Assembly (NCBI RefSeq): GCF_021183625.1
Contig: NZ_CP089214.1
Location: 5,146,001-5,210,000 of the forward strand
Length of the DNA stretch: 64,000 bases
Origin: Nocardia asteroides
GTDB taxonomy: Bacteria; Actinomycetota; Actinomycetes; Mycobacteriales; Mycobacteriaceae
Reading direction: 5' to 3'
Shown: positions 40,817 through 48,204 of the stretch, in pieces
Numbering within the stretch: the first letter of the stretch is position 1
How the letters are laid out: the number at the start of each line of letters is the position of its first letter
Notes under the pieces: generated by a model
Database searches by the model: none
The model's input: only the letters and a program-made list of their open reading frames with translations
What the model was told of the DNA's origin: nothing
Position numbers and translations under genes: made by a program

Positions 40817-42847
40817 ATGAACGGTGCCGTTGCTGCCGCCACTCCGGCGGAGCCGCTGAGCCGCGCGCGCACCAATGTCGTCTTCGGCACGGTGGTGCTC
40901 GGCATGCTCATGGCCGCGCTGGACCAGACCATCGTCTCGACGGCGCTGCCGACCATCGTGGCCGATCTCGGCGGGGCCGGGCACCTGGCCTGGGTGGTCA
41001 CCGCCTACCTGCTGGCCGAGGCGGTCGCGACGGTGCTCGCGGGCAAGCTCGGCGACCTCTTCGGCCGCAAGCTGGTCTTCCAGCTGAGCGCGCTGATCTT
41101 CATCGCGGGCTCCATGGTGGCCGGGCTCGCGGGCGGCATGGCGGTGCTGGTGACGGCGCGGGCGGTGCAGGGCATCGGCGCGGGCGGGCTCATGGTCACC
41201 TCGATGGCGCTGATCGCGGACGCCATCCCGCTGCGCGAGCGCGGTAAGTACCAGGGCGCGCTCGGCGCGGTCTTCGGCGTCACCACGGTGATCGGGCCGA
41301 CGCTGGGCGGGTTCTTCACCGACAGCGTCGGCTGGCGCTGGTGCTTCTACGTCAACGTGCCGCTGGCGATCCTGATGATCGCGGTGGCGGCGCGCAGCAT
41401 TCCGAAGGTGCGCGCCGCGGTCCGGCCGGTCGTCGACTACGCGGGGATCGGGCTGGTCGCGGTCGGCGTCTCCGCGCTCATCCTCGGGCTGGAGTGGGGC
41501 GGGCAGGAGTACCCGTGGGTGTCGTGGCAGATCATCGGGCTCTTCGTGCTCGCGGTGCTGCTGCTCGCCGCGTTCGTCGGGGTGGAGTTGCGGGCGGCGG
41601 AGCCGATGCTGCCGATGGCGCTGTTCCGCAGCCGGGTCTTCACCGTGTGCTCGGTGCTCAGCTTCATCGTCGGCTTCGCCATGCTCGGGGCCATGACCTA
41701 CCTGCCCGCGTACCTGCAGTACGTGGACGGGGTGAGCGCGACCGCCTCCGGGGTGCGCACGCTGCCGCTGGTGGCCGGGCTCTTCCTCACCTCGATCATC
41801 TCCGGGCAGGTGGTGGGGCGCACCGGGCGCTACCGGATCTTCCCGATAGCGGGTACCGCGCTCATGGCCGTCGGGCTGCTGCTCATGTCGACCATGGGAC
41901 GGGGGACGAGCACACTGCGGGAGTCGTTCTCGATGCTGGTGCTCGGGCTCGGGATCGGGCTCGCCATGCAGGTGCTCACCATCGTGGTGCAGAACACCGT
42001 GCCGTACGCGCAGCTCGGGACCGCGACCTCGGGGGTCACCTTCTTCCGGACGCTCGGCAGCGCCTTCGGCACCGCCGTCTTCGGCACGCTCTACAGCAAC
42101 GAGCTGAGCGCGCGGCTGGCGATCGCGCTGGCCGCGAACCCGGGGGTGCCGGTCGAGGCGGCGCAGAACCCGGAGGCGCTGCGCCGGTTGCCCGCCGAGC
42201 AGGCGGCGCCGATCATCGACGCCTACGCCGCCGCCATCGACCACGTCTTCCGCTGGGTGGTCCCGGTGGCGCTGGCCGGGTTCGTGATCGCCTGGTTCCT
42301 GAAGGAGGTGCCGCTGCGGGACAGCGCCAAGGCGGCGGCGGGCGATGTCGGGGACGGGTTCTCGGTGCCGGGGCCGGACGATCGGGTGGCGCTGCTGGAG
42401 CGCGAGGTCGGTACCGCGCTGCGCCGGGCGCGGGCCGCCGGGCCGGTCGGGCCCGAGTTGCTCGCCGCCGCGGGGAGCGGGCTCGGGCGCGGGCAGGCGT
42501 GGGCGCTCGGGCAGGTGTACGTGCTGCGGCGGTATCGCGGGGAGGCGACGCTCGGGGCGATCGCACTCGCGCACCGGGTGCCGGAGGAGGTGCTGCTGCC
42601 GGTCTTCGCCGAGCTGATCGACTCCGGGTATCTGGCGCGCGGTGGTTCGCGGCTGTTGCTCACCGAGAGTGGACAGCTGGAGGTGGATCGGATTCGCGAG
42701 GCGTGGCGGCGGTGGCTGGATGCCCGGCTCGACGACTGGTCGGCCGATGATCCGGCGGATCGTGCGCTGTTGGCGCAGGCGATGGACAGTATCGCGACGA
42801 AGTTGCTCGACGAGGGGGTTCGGCAGCGGGAGCTGACCGGGGTCTAG
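40817..42847 (+). CDS. MFS multidrug transporter (DHA2, 14-TM) with C-terminal winged-helix domain
   Basis: 676 residues. The N-terminal 500 or so form a 14-helix DHA2/EmrB-QacA type drug:proton antiporter: LDQTIVSTALPTI (motif D1), GKLGDLFGRK (motif A) and GPTLGGFF (motif C). After a linker, residues about 530-676 look like a MarR-type winged helix: TLGAIALAHRVPEEVLLPVFAELIDSGYLARG, then LLLTESGQLEVDRIREAWRRW. A soluble domain of this kind could sense the drug or bind DNA near the membrane. Its stop shares CTAG with the convergent gene. Confidence 0.9.
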   Translation: MNGAVAAATPAEPLSRARTNVVFGTVVLGMLMAALDQTIVSTALPTIVADLGGAGHLAWVVTAYLLAEAVATVLAGKLGDLFGRKLVFQLSALIFIAGSMVAGLAGGMAVLVTARAVQGIGAGGLMVTSMALIADAIPLRERGKYQGALGAVFGVTTVIGPTLGGFFTDSVGWRWCFYVNVPLAILMIAVAARSIPKVRAAVRPVVDYAGIGLVAVGVSALILGLEWGGQEYPWVSWQIIGLFVLAVLLLAAFVGVELRAAEPMLPMALFRSRVFTVCSVLSFIVGFAMLGAMTYLPAYLQYVDGVSATASGVRTLPLVAGLFLTSIISGQVVGRTGRYRIFPIAGTALMAVGLLLMSTMGRGTSTLRESFSMLVLGLGIGLAMQVLTIVVQNTVPYAQLGTATSGVTFFRTLGSAFGTAVFGTLYSNELSARLAIALAANPGVPVEAAQNPEALRRLPAEQAAPIIDAYAAAIDHVFRWVVPVALAGFVIAWFLKEVPLRDSAKAAAGDVGDGFSVPGPDDRVALLEREVGTALRRARAAGPVGPELLAAAGSGLGRGQAWALGQVYVLRRYRGEATLGAIALAHRVPEEVLLPVFAELIDSGYLARGGSRLLLTESGQLEVDRIREAWRRWLDARLDDWSADDPADRALLAQAMDSIATKLLDEGVRQRELTGV

Positions 42848-43554
42848 TTCTGCTCGCCCGCAGGGGGTTTCTCGGCCTCGTCCGGAGTCACCGAACCCTG
42901 CCCCTTCGCTCCCGCGAACGGACTCGCGCCCTTCGCCTCGGGAGCCGGTTCGGCTCCGGCATCGGCGGGAGCCGCTTGCGTGCCCGCGGTCTCGCCCCCC
43001 GAGGGGGCGGTGGGTGTCGCATCCGTCGGAGCCGCTGCTGTGGTCGACCCTTCGGCGGGGGCCGCCGGAGTTGGAGGTGCCGCTGCGGTGCCCGCCTCCG
43101 CGGGGGTCACCTGACTCGCGTCCGCCGGGGCGGTCGGTGCGGCCTCACCTTCCCCGGGGGCCGATACCGGACTCGCATCCGGCGCGGGAGCCGCTTCGGC
43201 TTCGGCGGGCGCGGCCGCACTCGCGGCGGCGGGGTCCGAAGACCCGTCGGGGGAGGGGGTTCCGCCGACCGGATCGTCCGGGCCGGCGGCAGGCGCTTCG
43301 AAGGGGATCACGTTGCCGGCGAAATCGCGCTCGCCGAGCGCCGCTCGCACCGCGCTGACCAGCGCGGCGAGATCGACCCAGGTGCAGGGCGGCTCGGCGT
43401 CGAGGTTCCCGATCCGGTACCACTTCTCGGTACCGCGGTAGCGGACCAACCCGTGGCCGCTCTCGTCGAGCGAGAGATCGAGCTCGCCCGAGACCGTTCC
43501 CTCCTCTTCCGTGAGGACGGCGGCCCTGCTCTCCAGTGCGTGGATCTCGCTTAT
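42844..43554 (-). CDS. Hypothetical protein with Ala/Pro/Glu-rich low-complexity tail
   Basis: The N-terminal 90 residues look folded (VSGELDLSLDESGHGLVRYR, EKWYRIGNL, CTWVDLAALVSAVRAALGE); the rest is a repetitive Ala/Pro/Glu/Thr tail ending PPAGEQN. No ATG, GTG or TTG starts the folded part. The conserved-looking frame runs back to an ATA at 43554 with AGGAGG 6 bases upstream. That ATA overlaps the HNH gene stop as ATAA, mimicking the NTGA overlaps in this genome. The only standard start, a TTG at 43449, would remove about 35 plausible residues. Function unknown; coupling suggests a link to the HNH protein. Confidence 0.6.
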   Translation of the reverse strand: MSEIHALESRAAVLTEEEGTVSGELDLSLDESGHGLVRYRGTEKWYRIGNLDAEPPCTWVDLAALVSAVRAALGERDFAGNVIPFEAPAAGPDDPVGGTPSPDGSSDPAAASAAAPAEAEAAPAPDASPVSAPGEGEAAPTAPADASQVTPAEAGTAAAPPTPAAPAEGSTTAAAPTDATPTAPSGGETAGTQAAPADAGAEPAPEAKGASPFAGAKGQGSVTPDEAEKPPAGEQN

Positions 43555-44336
43555 GCGAACCCTCCTCGGCTGACGCAGTCGTCGATCGCGGTTTTCAGCG
43601 CGGTCTGCTCCGCACCGTCGACGGTGAGGCCGTACTTTACCTTGATCTGCAGGTAGTGAACCACGTAGGTGCAGCGGAACTCGCCGGGCGGCAGGTAACT
43701 GGACACGTCCTGATCACCCTTGGAGCGGTTCGCCGTCGGGTCGGAGGCGACGAGATTCGTTGCGTCGTTGGCGATCGCGCGCCTGGTCTCCAGATCCTTG
43801 CCGCCCGCGCCGGAGCGCCACGCCTCGGCCAGCGGGACGATGTGCTCGGCGTCCACCTTGGCGGGATCGGTGATGAAGGCGTAGGGCTTCAGCGTCCCGG
43901 TCTTGCGGTCGACCACGCCGTAGTGGTCCTGCCAGCCGCCGTTCTTGCCGATGCTGAGCTTGCAGGACTTGGGGTCGAGCGAGACCGGGCCGGTGGCGTC
44001 GCGCAGCATCATGACGTCGCGGGTGGTGCACTTCGCGTACTGCGAGAACTCCGGGCCGAAGCCGTGGTCGAGCGGGGCGGTGTCCCAGTGCGGGAACTTG
44101 TCCCGGTCGTACCCGGCCATCTCGGCCTCCGGCGCGACCTTCAGCTGCCCGAGCAACGCCGTGGCATCGGCGGCGGGGACCCCGGCCGAGGAGACCGGGC
44201 CCTGCTTGCCGGGCACGCCGGGCTGCTCGGTCGCGGTGCAGCCGCTCAGCACCCCCGCCACCAGCAGCGGAACGACAACGGCAAACGTTCGGCGCGCACC
44301 GCGCCGAACAGGAGCAAACTTCACCACGATACCCAC
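43551..44336 (-). CDS. Secreted HNH endonuclease family lipoprotein (DUF1524)
   Basis: 261 residues. The N-terminal signal (RRTFAVVVPLLVAGVLSGC) ends in a lipobox LSGC, so the protein is probably anchored outside the membrane. The DUF1524/HNH core has AEHIVPLAEAW (the His-containing start) and NLVASDPTANRSKGD (Asn/His-Asn region), then YLPPGEFRCTYVVHYLQIKVKYGL. Cysteines in AKCTTRD, KSCKL, RCTY and DDCVS may form disulfides. Extracellular DNA degradation for nutrient use or defence is possible but unproven. The stop overlaps the next frame. Confidence 0.88.
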   Translation of the reverse strand: MGIVVKFAPVRRGARRTFAVVVPLLVAGVLSGCTATEQPGVPGKQGPVSSAGVPAADATALLGQLKVAPEAEMAGYDRDKFPHWDTAPLDHGFGPEFSQYAKCTTRDVMMLRDATGPVSLDPKSCKLSIGKNGGWQDHYGVVDRKTGTLKPYAFITDPAKVDAEHIVPLAEAWRSGAGGKDLETRRAIANDATNLVASDPTANRSKGDQDVSSYLPPGEFRCTYVVHYLQIKVKYGLTVDGAEQTALKTAIDDCVSRGGFA

Positions 44337-44476
44337 CGAACCGGAGTCGAACCACGAACCGCGCCACCGTACTCGGTGCTGCGGTGAACGAATGTGATTG
44401 TCGCATATGAGCTACCCCACACCGTTGTTTACGGTCTGGAATCGGGTGGCGCCGGGGTGAATTCGGGGCAACCGCC

Positions 44477-45157
44477 CTATTCGACCGGCGTGTCGGCGGC
44501 TTCCCGCTGGGCGGTCGGCGGCACTCCGGTCTCCAGGAAGCGGATGAGCCGGTCGATCCGGCCGGTGTGATCGACGCAGCGCTCCAGGTGCTGGCCGAGC
44601 AGCGCGAGGTCGATGGCGGCGCCGATCGGCCGGTCGGCGGGGGAGCCGGCCAGCGCGGTGCGCAACCGCCCGTGCAGCTCGCGCATCTCGGTGACGGCGG
44701 CGGCGTGGTCGGTGGCGGGGCGCCCGTTCGCGACGCCGTCGACGGCGACGGCGGTGCGCGCGGTGGCGAGCCTGCCCATGGCGCCGATCGCGTCGGCGAC
44801 CGGGCCGCGCGCGATCGGCTCCGGGTGCGCGCCGTACACCAGGTCGGCGACCCCGCTGGTGAGGCTGCCGATCCGGGAGAGTTCGCCGGCGATCTGGATG
44901 GCGGTCACCACGTGCCTGAGGTCGCGGGCGACCGGCGCCTGCAGCGCGAGCAGCACGACGGTGCGCGCCTCGCAGGCGGCGTACATCTTCTGCAGCTGTT
45001 CGTCGAGCGCGAAGACCTCGTAGGTGGCGGCGAGGTCGGCGGCGGCGAGCGCGTGCGTCACCCGCTCGGCGGCGTCGTTGGCGAGCCGGCACATCTGCGT
45101 CAGGTCCTGGGTCAACGCGACGAGCTCGCGGGTGAACTGGGTTCGCACGGGCTGCAT
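44477..45157 (-). CDS. PhoU domain protein
   Basis: 226 residues of two PhoU three-helix bundles: FTRELVALTQDLTQMCRLANDAAERV with VTAIQIAGELSRIGSLTSGVAD, then the less conserved second repeat ending GQHLERCVDHTGRIDRLI. PhoU proteins restrain phosphate uptake through the Pst transporter and the PhoR kinase. No pst or pho genes are near, and the metal-binding E(D)xxxD pattern is only partly kept, so this is a diverged or orphan member. Its neighbours give no further clue. Confidence 0.85.
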   Translation of the reverse strand: MQPVRTQFTRELVALTQDLTQMCRLANDAAERVTHALAAADLAATYEVFALDEQLQKMYAACEARTVVLLALQAPVARDLRHVVTAIQIAGELSRIGSLTSGVADLVYGAHPEPIARGPVADAIGAMGRLATARTAVAVDGVANGRPATDHAAAVTEMRELHGRLRTALAGSPADRPIGAAIDLALLGQHLERCVDHTGRIDRLIRFLETGVPPTAQREAADTPVE

Positions 45158-45217
45158 TCTCGCGCACCGGGAGCGGTGCGGGCGAGCATTGCTGGCGCGC
45201 CGCTCGCGCTCCGCGCG

Positions 45218-45598
45218 TCAGTGGCCGTAGCGGGCGGCGTACCTGGCGCGATCGGCGTCCGCGCGGCGGGCCTGCGCCGGATTCCGCAGATCCTGCGGGA
45301 AGCCGTGCTTCGCCAGCCGGTGCGCCCGGTTCATCGGCATGAAGGCGACCGTATAGAAGAGGGCGAGCAGCAGGGCGAGCAGCACCATCGACCCGCGCAG
45401 CCAGAGCTCGCCGGGGAAGAGCAGGAAGGCCGCGAACAGCGGAGTGAACGGGACGATGCCGCGCAGCACGTGCCTGGCCGCGGCGTGGTCGCCGGTGAGG
45501 TCGCGGCGCACCCAGTCCCGCATGGAGTCGGGGAGGCGGCGGCCGAAGGCGTAGCCGATCCAGCGGATCGGGCCGGGGCGGCGGGGTTCGCGGGTCAC
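45218..45598 (-). CDS. DUF5313-like membrane protein
   Basis: 126 residues: an N-terminal amphipathic part (IRWIGYAFGRRLPDSMRDWV), two adjacent membrane helices (LRGIVPFTPLFAAFLLFP and GSMVLLALLLALFYTVAFM), and a basic C-terminus RRADADRARYAARYGH. The layout fits DUF5313 proteins of Nocardia and Mycobacterium, function unknown. The GTG overlaps the stop of the MarR gene (GTGA), so it belongs to the MarR transcript and could be its target. Confidence 0.75.
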   Translation of the reverse strand: MTREPRRPGPIRWIGYAFGRRLPDSMRDWVRRDLTGDHAAARHVLRGIVPFTPLFAAFLLFPGELWLRGSMVLLALLLALFYTVAFMPMNRAHRLAKHGFPQDLRNPAQARRADADRARYAARYGH

Positions 45599-46068
45599 GG
45601 GAGCTCCTCACGGGCGGGTGGCCGGGTGGCGGCGCGCCTGGCGGCGGCGTTCACCCGGTTCAGGACGGTGTGCAGTTCCTCGAGGTCGCCGAGGGTGACG
45701 CCGAGCCGCTCGACCACCGCGGGCGGGATCTGCTCGGCGCGGGTGCGCAGCGCGCGGCCCGCGTCGGTCAGGTCGACCTGCAGGGAGCGCTCGTCCTCCG
45801 GGTCGCGGCCCCTGCTGATCAGCCCCGCGCCCGCGAGCCGCTTCAGCAGCGGCGAGAGCGTGGCGGAATCCAGTTGCAGCGCTTCGGCGATGGCCTTCAC
45901 CGACATCGGCGCCTCGCCCCAGAGCGCCAGCAGCACCAGGTACTGGGGATGCGTCAGCCCCAGCGGCTCCAGCAGCGGCCGGTACACCGCGAGCACCGAG
46001 CGGTTCGCCACGGCGAGCGCGAAGCACACCTGCCGATCCAGGCGGAGCGGGTCCTCGGCAATGGTCAT
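45595..46068 (-). CDS. OhrR-type MarR family regulator
   Basis: 157 residues, winged helix. LDRQVCFALAVANRSVLAVYRP carries the conserved N-terminal Cys that senses organic peroxides in OhrR. LTHPQYLVLLALWG and the recognition region LDSATLSPLLKRLAGAGLISR with the wing DPEDERSLQVDLTDAGR follow. No ohr gene is adjacent; the next gene is a DUF5313 membrane protein. The ATG appears leaderless (TAAACT 6 bases upstream on the minus strand), and an 11-bp inverted repeat begins exactly at that -10 box, which points to autoregulation. A second OhrR-type protein is at 53029. Confidence 0.9.
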   Translation of the reverse strand: MTIAEDPLRLDRQVCFALAVANRSVLAVYRPLLEPLGLTHPQYLVLLALWGEAPMSVKAIAEALQLDSATLSPLLKRLAGAGLISRGRDPEDERSLQVDLTDAGRALRTRAEQIPPAVVERLGVTLGDLEELHTVLNRVNAAARRAATRPPAREELP

Positions 46069-46074
46069 GCTGCG

Positions 46075-46080
46075 AGTTTA
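46075..46080 (-). promoter_or_regulatory. -10 element for leaderless marR gene
   Basis: TAAACT on the minus strand, 6 bases before the ATG at 46068 and directly next to the operator palindrome. Confidence 0.55.
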
Positions 46081-46116
46081 GCCCACGAACACTTCGTGCA
46101 CTAACTGTTCGTGGGC
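46081..46116. promoter_or_regulatory. Probable MarR/OhrR operator
   Basis: GCCCACGAACA (46081-46091) and TGTTCGTGGGC (46106-46116) are a perfect 11-base inverted repeat. Nested inside is a second palindrome, CACGAA-CAC-TTCGTG (46084-46098). The block abuts the marR -10 box and lies 90 bases before the rightward membrane-protein gene, so it could control both directions. Confidence 0.65.
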
Positions 46117-46142
46117 GAAGTCATAAATTCGAAATTAGCGCA

Positions 46143-46167
46143 GTTTGGTCCTGAAAAAGCCGGGAAT
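46143..46167 (+). promoter_or_regulatory. SigF/SigB-like promoter
   Basis: GTTT (46143-46146), 15 bases, then GGGAAT (46162-46167) is close to the GTTT-N15-17-GGGTAT pattern of actinobacterial general-stress sigma factors. It lies 40 bases before the membrane-protein gene at 46208, whose downstream neighbours include a CsbD stress protein. Confidence 0.4.
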
Positions 46168-46207
46168 AGCTGGCCTGTAGGAAAACTCGACACCAGCAGG
46201 AAGTGTC

Positions 46208-46666
46208 ATGATCATTCTCATCGGGCTACTGATCCTGGTCGCCGCCGTGATCGTCGGCGTCGCCGGAACCGTGGCCAATACGGGCGAGAGCCAGTACCTG
46301 GCAAGTGATTTCACGGTCTTCGACTACCACTTCTCCGGGTCGAGCGGGCTGCTGTTCTTCGACGGCATCGTGCTCGGCGCCGTGGGGATGTTCGGCTTCG
46401 TGCTGGTGGTCGGCGGCTCCTGGTTCGCCAGCAGGCGCGCGATGCTGGCCCGCCGCGAGCTACGGCAGTCCCGCAAGGAGGTCGCCGCGGCCCGCAAGGA
46501 CCTGGCGGCCACCCAACCCTCGGTCCCGGTGCCGGCTCCGGTCGCCGCCGCGCCCGCTCAGAAGGTCGCATCGACCGACCAGAAGGTCGCATCGACCGAA
46601 CAGAAACCCTCGTGGAGCTGGAACCGCTTCCTCAACCGATCCGGCGCGGCCACCGCGAGCAAGTAA
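46208..46666 (+). CDS. Membrane protein with two TM helices and basic coiled tail
   Basis: 152 residues: an N-terminal helix (MIILIGLLILVAAVIVGVAG), a loop (YHFSGSSGLLFFDG), a second helix (IVLGAVGMFGFVLVVGGSWF), then a charged helical tail (RRAMLARRELRQSRKEVAAARKDL). A 21-bp tandem duplication follows, encoding two copies of QKVAST. No enzymatic motif is visible. The ATG has AGGAAG upstream. Similar proteins accompany DUF6131 and CsbD genes in actinobacteria. Probably part of a stress operon. Confidence 0.7.
   Translation: MIILIGLLILVAAVIVGVAGTVANTGESQYLASDFTVFDYHFSGSSGLLFFDGIVLGAVGMFGFVLVVGGSWFASRRAMLARRELRQSRKEVAAARKDLAATQPSVPVPAPVAAAPAQKVASTDQKVASTEQKPSWSWNRFLNRSGAATASK
46558..46605 (+). 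repeat. In-frame 21-bp tandem duplication
   Basis: Two near-identical copies of CAGAAGGTCGCATCGACCGA-type sequence, encoding QKVASTD and QKVASTE, plus a partial third copy (QK), inside the tail of the membrane protein. Confidence 0.75.
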
Positions 46667-46735
46667 CGGCCGCGAGCGCTGCGACTCGCGTCCATCCAAC
46701 CCCCTCACCCGCAGAACGAAAGTAAGGACAGGAAA

Positions 46736-46891
46736 ATGATTGTTCTCGGCCTGATTCTCCTCCTCGTCGGCTGGCTGCTCGGCATCCCGCTGCTCACCAC
46801 CGCAGGCATCGTGGTGCTGCTCGTCGGCGCCGTCCTGCTGATCGCCGGTTCGGTCGGCCGCCCGGTCGGCGGACGTAAGCACTATTTCTGA
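46736..46891 (+). CDS. DUF6131-like small membrane protein
   Basis: 51 residues, almost entirely two hydrophobic helices: IVLGLILLLVGWLLGIPLL and TAGIVVLLVGAVLLIAGSVG, ending in a short basic GGRKHYF. This matches the DUF6131 family of actinobacteria, function unknown. The ATG has AAGGACAGG upstream. It lies between the larger membrane protein and a CsbD protein on the same strand, with 8 bases to the next gene. Confidence 0.75.
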   Translation: MIVLGLILLLVGWLLGIPLLTTAGIVVLLVGAVLLIAGSVGRPVGGRKHYF

Positions 46892-46899
46892 CCTTCGCC

Positions 46900-47073
46900 A
46901 TGGCATTCGAGGATCGAGTGGCCCACCGGGTGCAAGCAGCCAGGGGGAACGCGAAGAAGGTGCTCGGACGCGCGGTCGGTAATCGCCGGCTGGAGGCGTC
47001 GGGGCGCAAGGACCAGGCAACCGGCAACCTGAAGCGCGCGGCCTCGGCCGTGCGGGACGCCTTCCGGCGCTGA
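46900..47073 (+). CDS. CsbD family stress-response protein
   Basis: 57 residues, helical and very basic. ARGNAKKVLGRAVGNRRLEA followed by SGRKDQATGNLKRA is the CsbD pattern (KGKAKEVxGKxTGxxxLEAEGxxDQxxGxxK). CsbD proteins are induced by the general stress sigma factor in Bacillus and actinobacteria; the mechanism is unknown. Here the acidic residues common in the family are mostly replaced by Arg and Lys, which may favour nucleic acid binding. Confidence 0.8.
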   Translation: MAFEDRVAHRVQAARGNAKKVLGRAVGNRRLEASGRKDQATGNLKRAASAVRDAFRR

Positions 47074-47126
47074 TCCACCCTCGAGCGGGGCGGGTGCGGA
47101 TTTCCGCACCCGCCCCGCTCGCGTGT

Positions 47127-48134
47127 TCATGGCCTGCCGCGCCGGATCGCCGTCGGGGTGCTGCCCCACCAGCGGCGGCAGCAGCGGGTGAGCGTGGCCT
47201 GCTCGGCGAGGCCGAGCAGCGAGGCGATCTGGCTCATCGGCATGGCGGTCGTGGTCAGGTAGCGCTGCGCCTGCTCGCGCCGCAACTCGTCCAGGATCGC
47301 CGCGAAACTCGTTCCCTCCCCGGCCAGCCTGCGCTGCAGGGTGCGCGGGTGCACGGTGAGCAGCTCGGCGACGACGCCGATCTCCGGCGGGGCGGTGCCG
47401 AGCAGCTGGCGGAGCGTCGTCCGCACCCGCGGCGCGGCGGCGGCGCCGTCGCCCGCGGTCTGCGCGGCGAGGAAGGCCAGCGCCAGCCGGTGCAGCGTCT
47501 CGTCGCCGCCTGCCAGCGAGCGCGTCTCCAGCCCGCGCGGCACCCGGAGCAGCGCGGCAGGCCGCCCGGCCCGAACCGGGGCGCCGAAGAAGCGTTCGTA
47601 CTCGGCGAGCGGGGCGGGCGGGCGGTACGGCAGCTCCACCGAGCGCAGCCCGTAGCGCGGGGCGACGAGCCGCTGGATGGTCCGGTGTACGAAGCCGAGG
47701 CCGAGGTCGGTGCCCTGTACCGGGGCGGGCAGGTCGTCGCTGCGCACCTCGTAGCGCAGCGCGACCACGTGCTCGTCGCCGTACGGGTCCGGCTCCAGGC
47801 CGAGGCTGAGCGAGGGCGCGTGCACGAAGAGGTAGCGCGCGGTGCACTCCATGACCCCGGCGAGCGTCGGCGAGTTGCGGATGGCCAGCGCGAGCGGGCC
47901 GAGCATGTCCAGGTCCTGCCGGTAGGAGATGCGCAGCCCGAGGTCGGGGCAGCCGAGCCGGTGCGCGGCCAGCTCCAGCACCGCGGCGACGGCGGTGTCC
48001 GGCACCAGCATGTCGTCGGTGTCCAGCGCGGCGGCGGGCAGCCCGGCGGCGGCGGCCAGCGCCTCGGCATCGCCGCCCAGCTCGGCCACGGTGGCGCGGA
48101 AACCGCGCAGGCCGGCGGAGCGGATGACGGACAT
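47127..48134 (-). CDS. AraC family regulator (VirS-like)
   Basis: 335 residues. The N-terminal Arabinose_bd-type domain (PF12625 kind) contains CPDLGLRISYRQDLDMLGPLALAI; the C-terminal AraC DNA-binding domain has RTLQRRLAGEGTSFAAILDE and MSQIASLLGLAEQATLTRCCRRW. The domain pair and the divergent flavin monooxygenase recall M. tuberculosis VirS-MymA. It probably controls the monooxygenase gene 70 bases away. The ATG opening MSVIRSAGLRGF is chosen because no family-like residues lie upstream. Confidence 0.9.
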   Translation of the reverse strand: MSVIRSAGLRGFRATVAELGGDAEALAAAAGLPAAALDTDDMLVPDTAVAAVLELAAHRLGCPDLGLRISYRQDLDMLGPLALAIRNSPTLAGVMECTARYLFVHAPSLSLGLEPDPYGDEHVVALRYEVRSDDLPAPVQGTDLGLGFVHRTIQRLVAPRYGLRSVELPYRPPAPLAEYERFFGAPVRAGRPAALLRVPRGLETRSLAGGDETLHRLALAFLAAQTAGDGAAAAPRVRTTLRQLLGTAPPEIGVVAELLTVHPRTLQRRLAGEGTSFAAILDELRREQAQRYLTTTAMPMSQIASLLGLAEQATLTRCCRRWWGSTPTAIRRGRP

Positions 48135-48174
48135 GTCGTCCAGGATCAAAGTTTTGTCGCGTGAAAGCAAGAGG

Positions 48175-48197
48175 GCCCGGCCGCGGCCGGGCACACT
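48175..48197 (+). promoter_or_regulatory. Divergent promoter with 18-bp palindrome and leaderless -10
   Basis: GCCCGGCCG-CGGCCGGGC (48175-48192) is a perfect palindrome. It overlaps by one base CACACT (48192-48197), which lies 7 bases before the monooxygenase ATG. It is a candidate site for the AraC regulator, although AraC sites are more often direct repeats. Confidence 0.45.
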
Positions 48198-48204
48198 GGG
48201 TGCC

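Noticed and set aside
44337..44370. A tRNA-like T-arm, GGTTCGACTCCGG on the minus strand
   Set aside because: The five bases on each side of the loop do not pair and no acceptor, D or anticodon arm can be formed around it.
46111..46308. A small rightward frame upstream of the stress-cluster membrane protein
   Set aside because: It starts inside the MarR operator and overlaps the real gene in another frame, with no ribosome site or family-like sequence.
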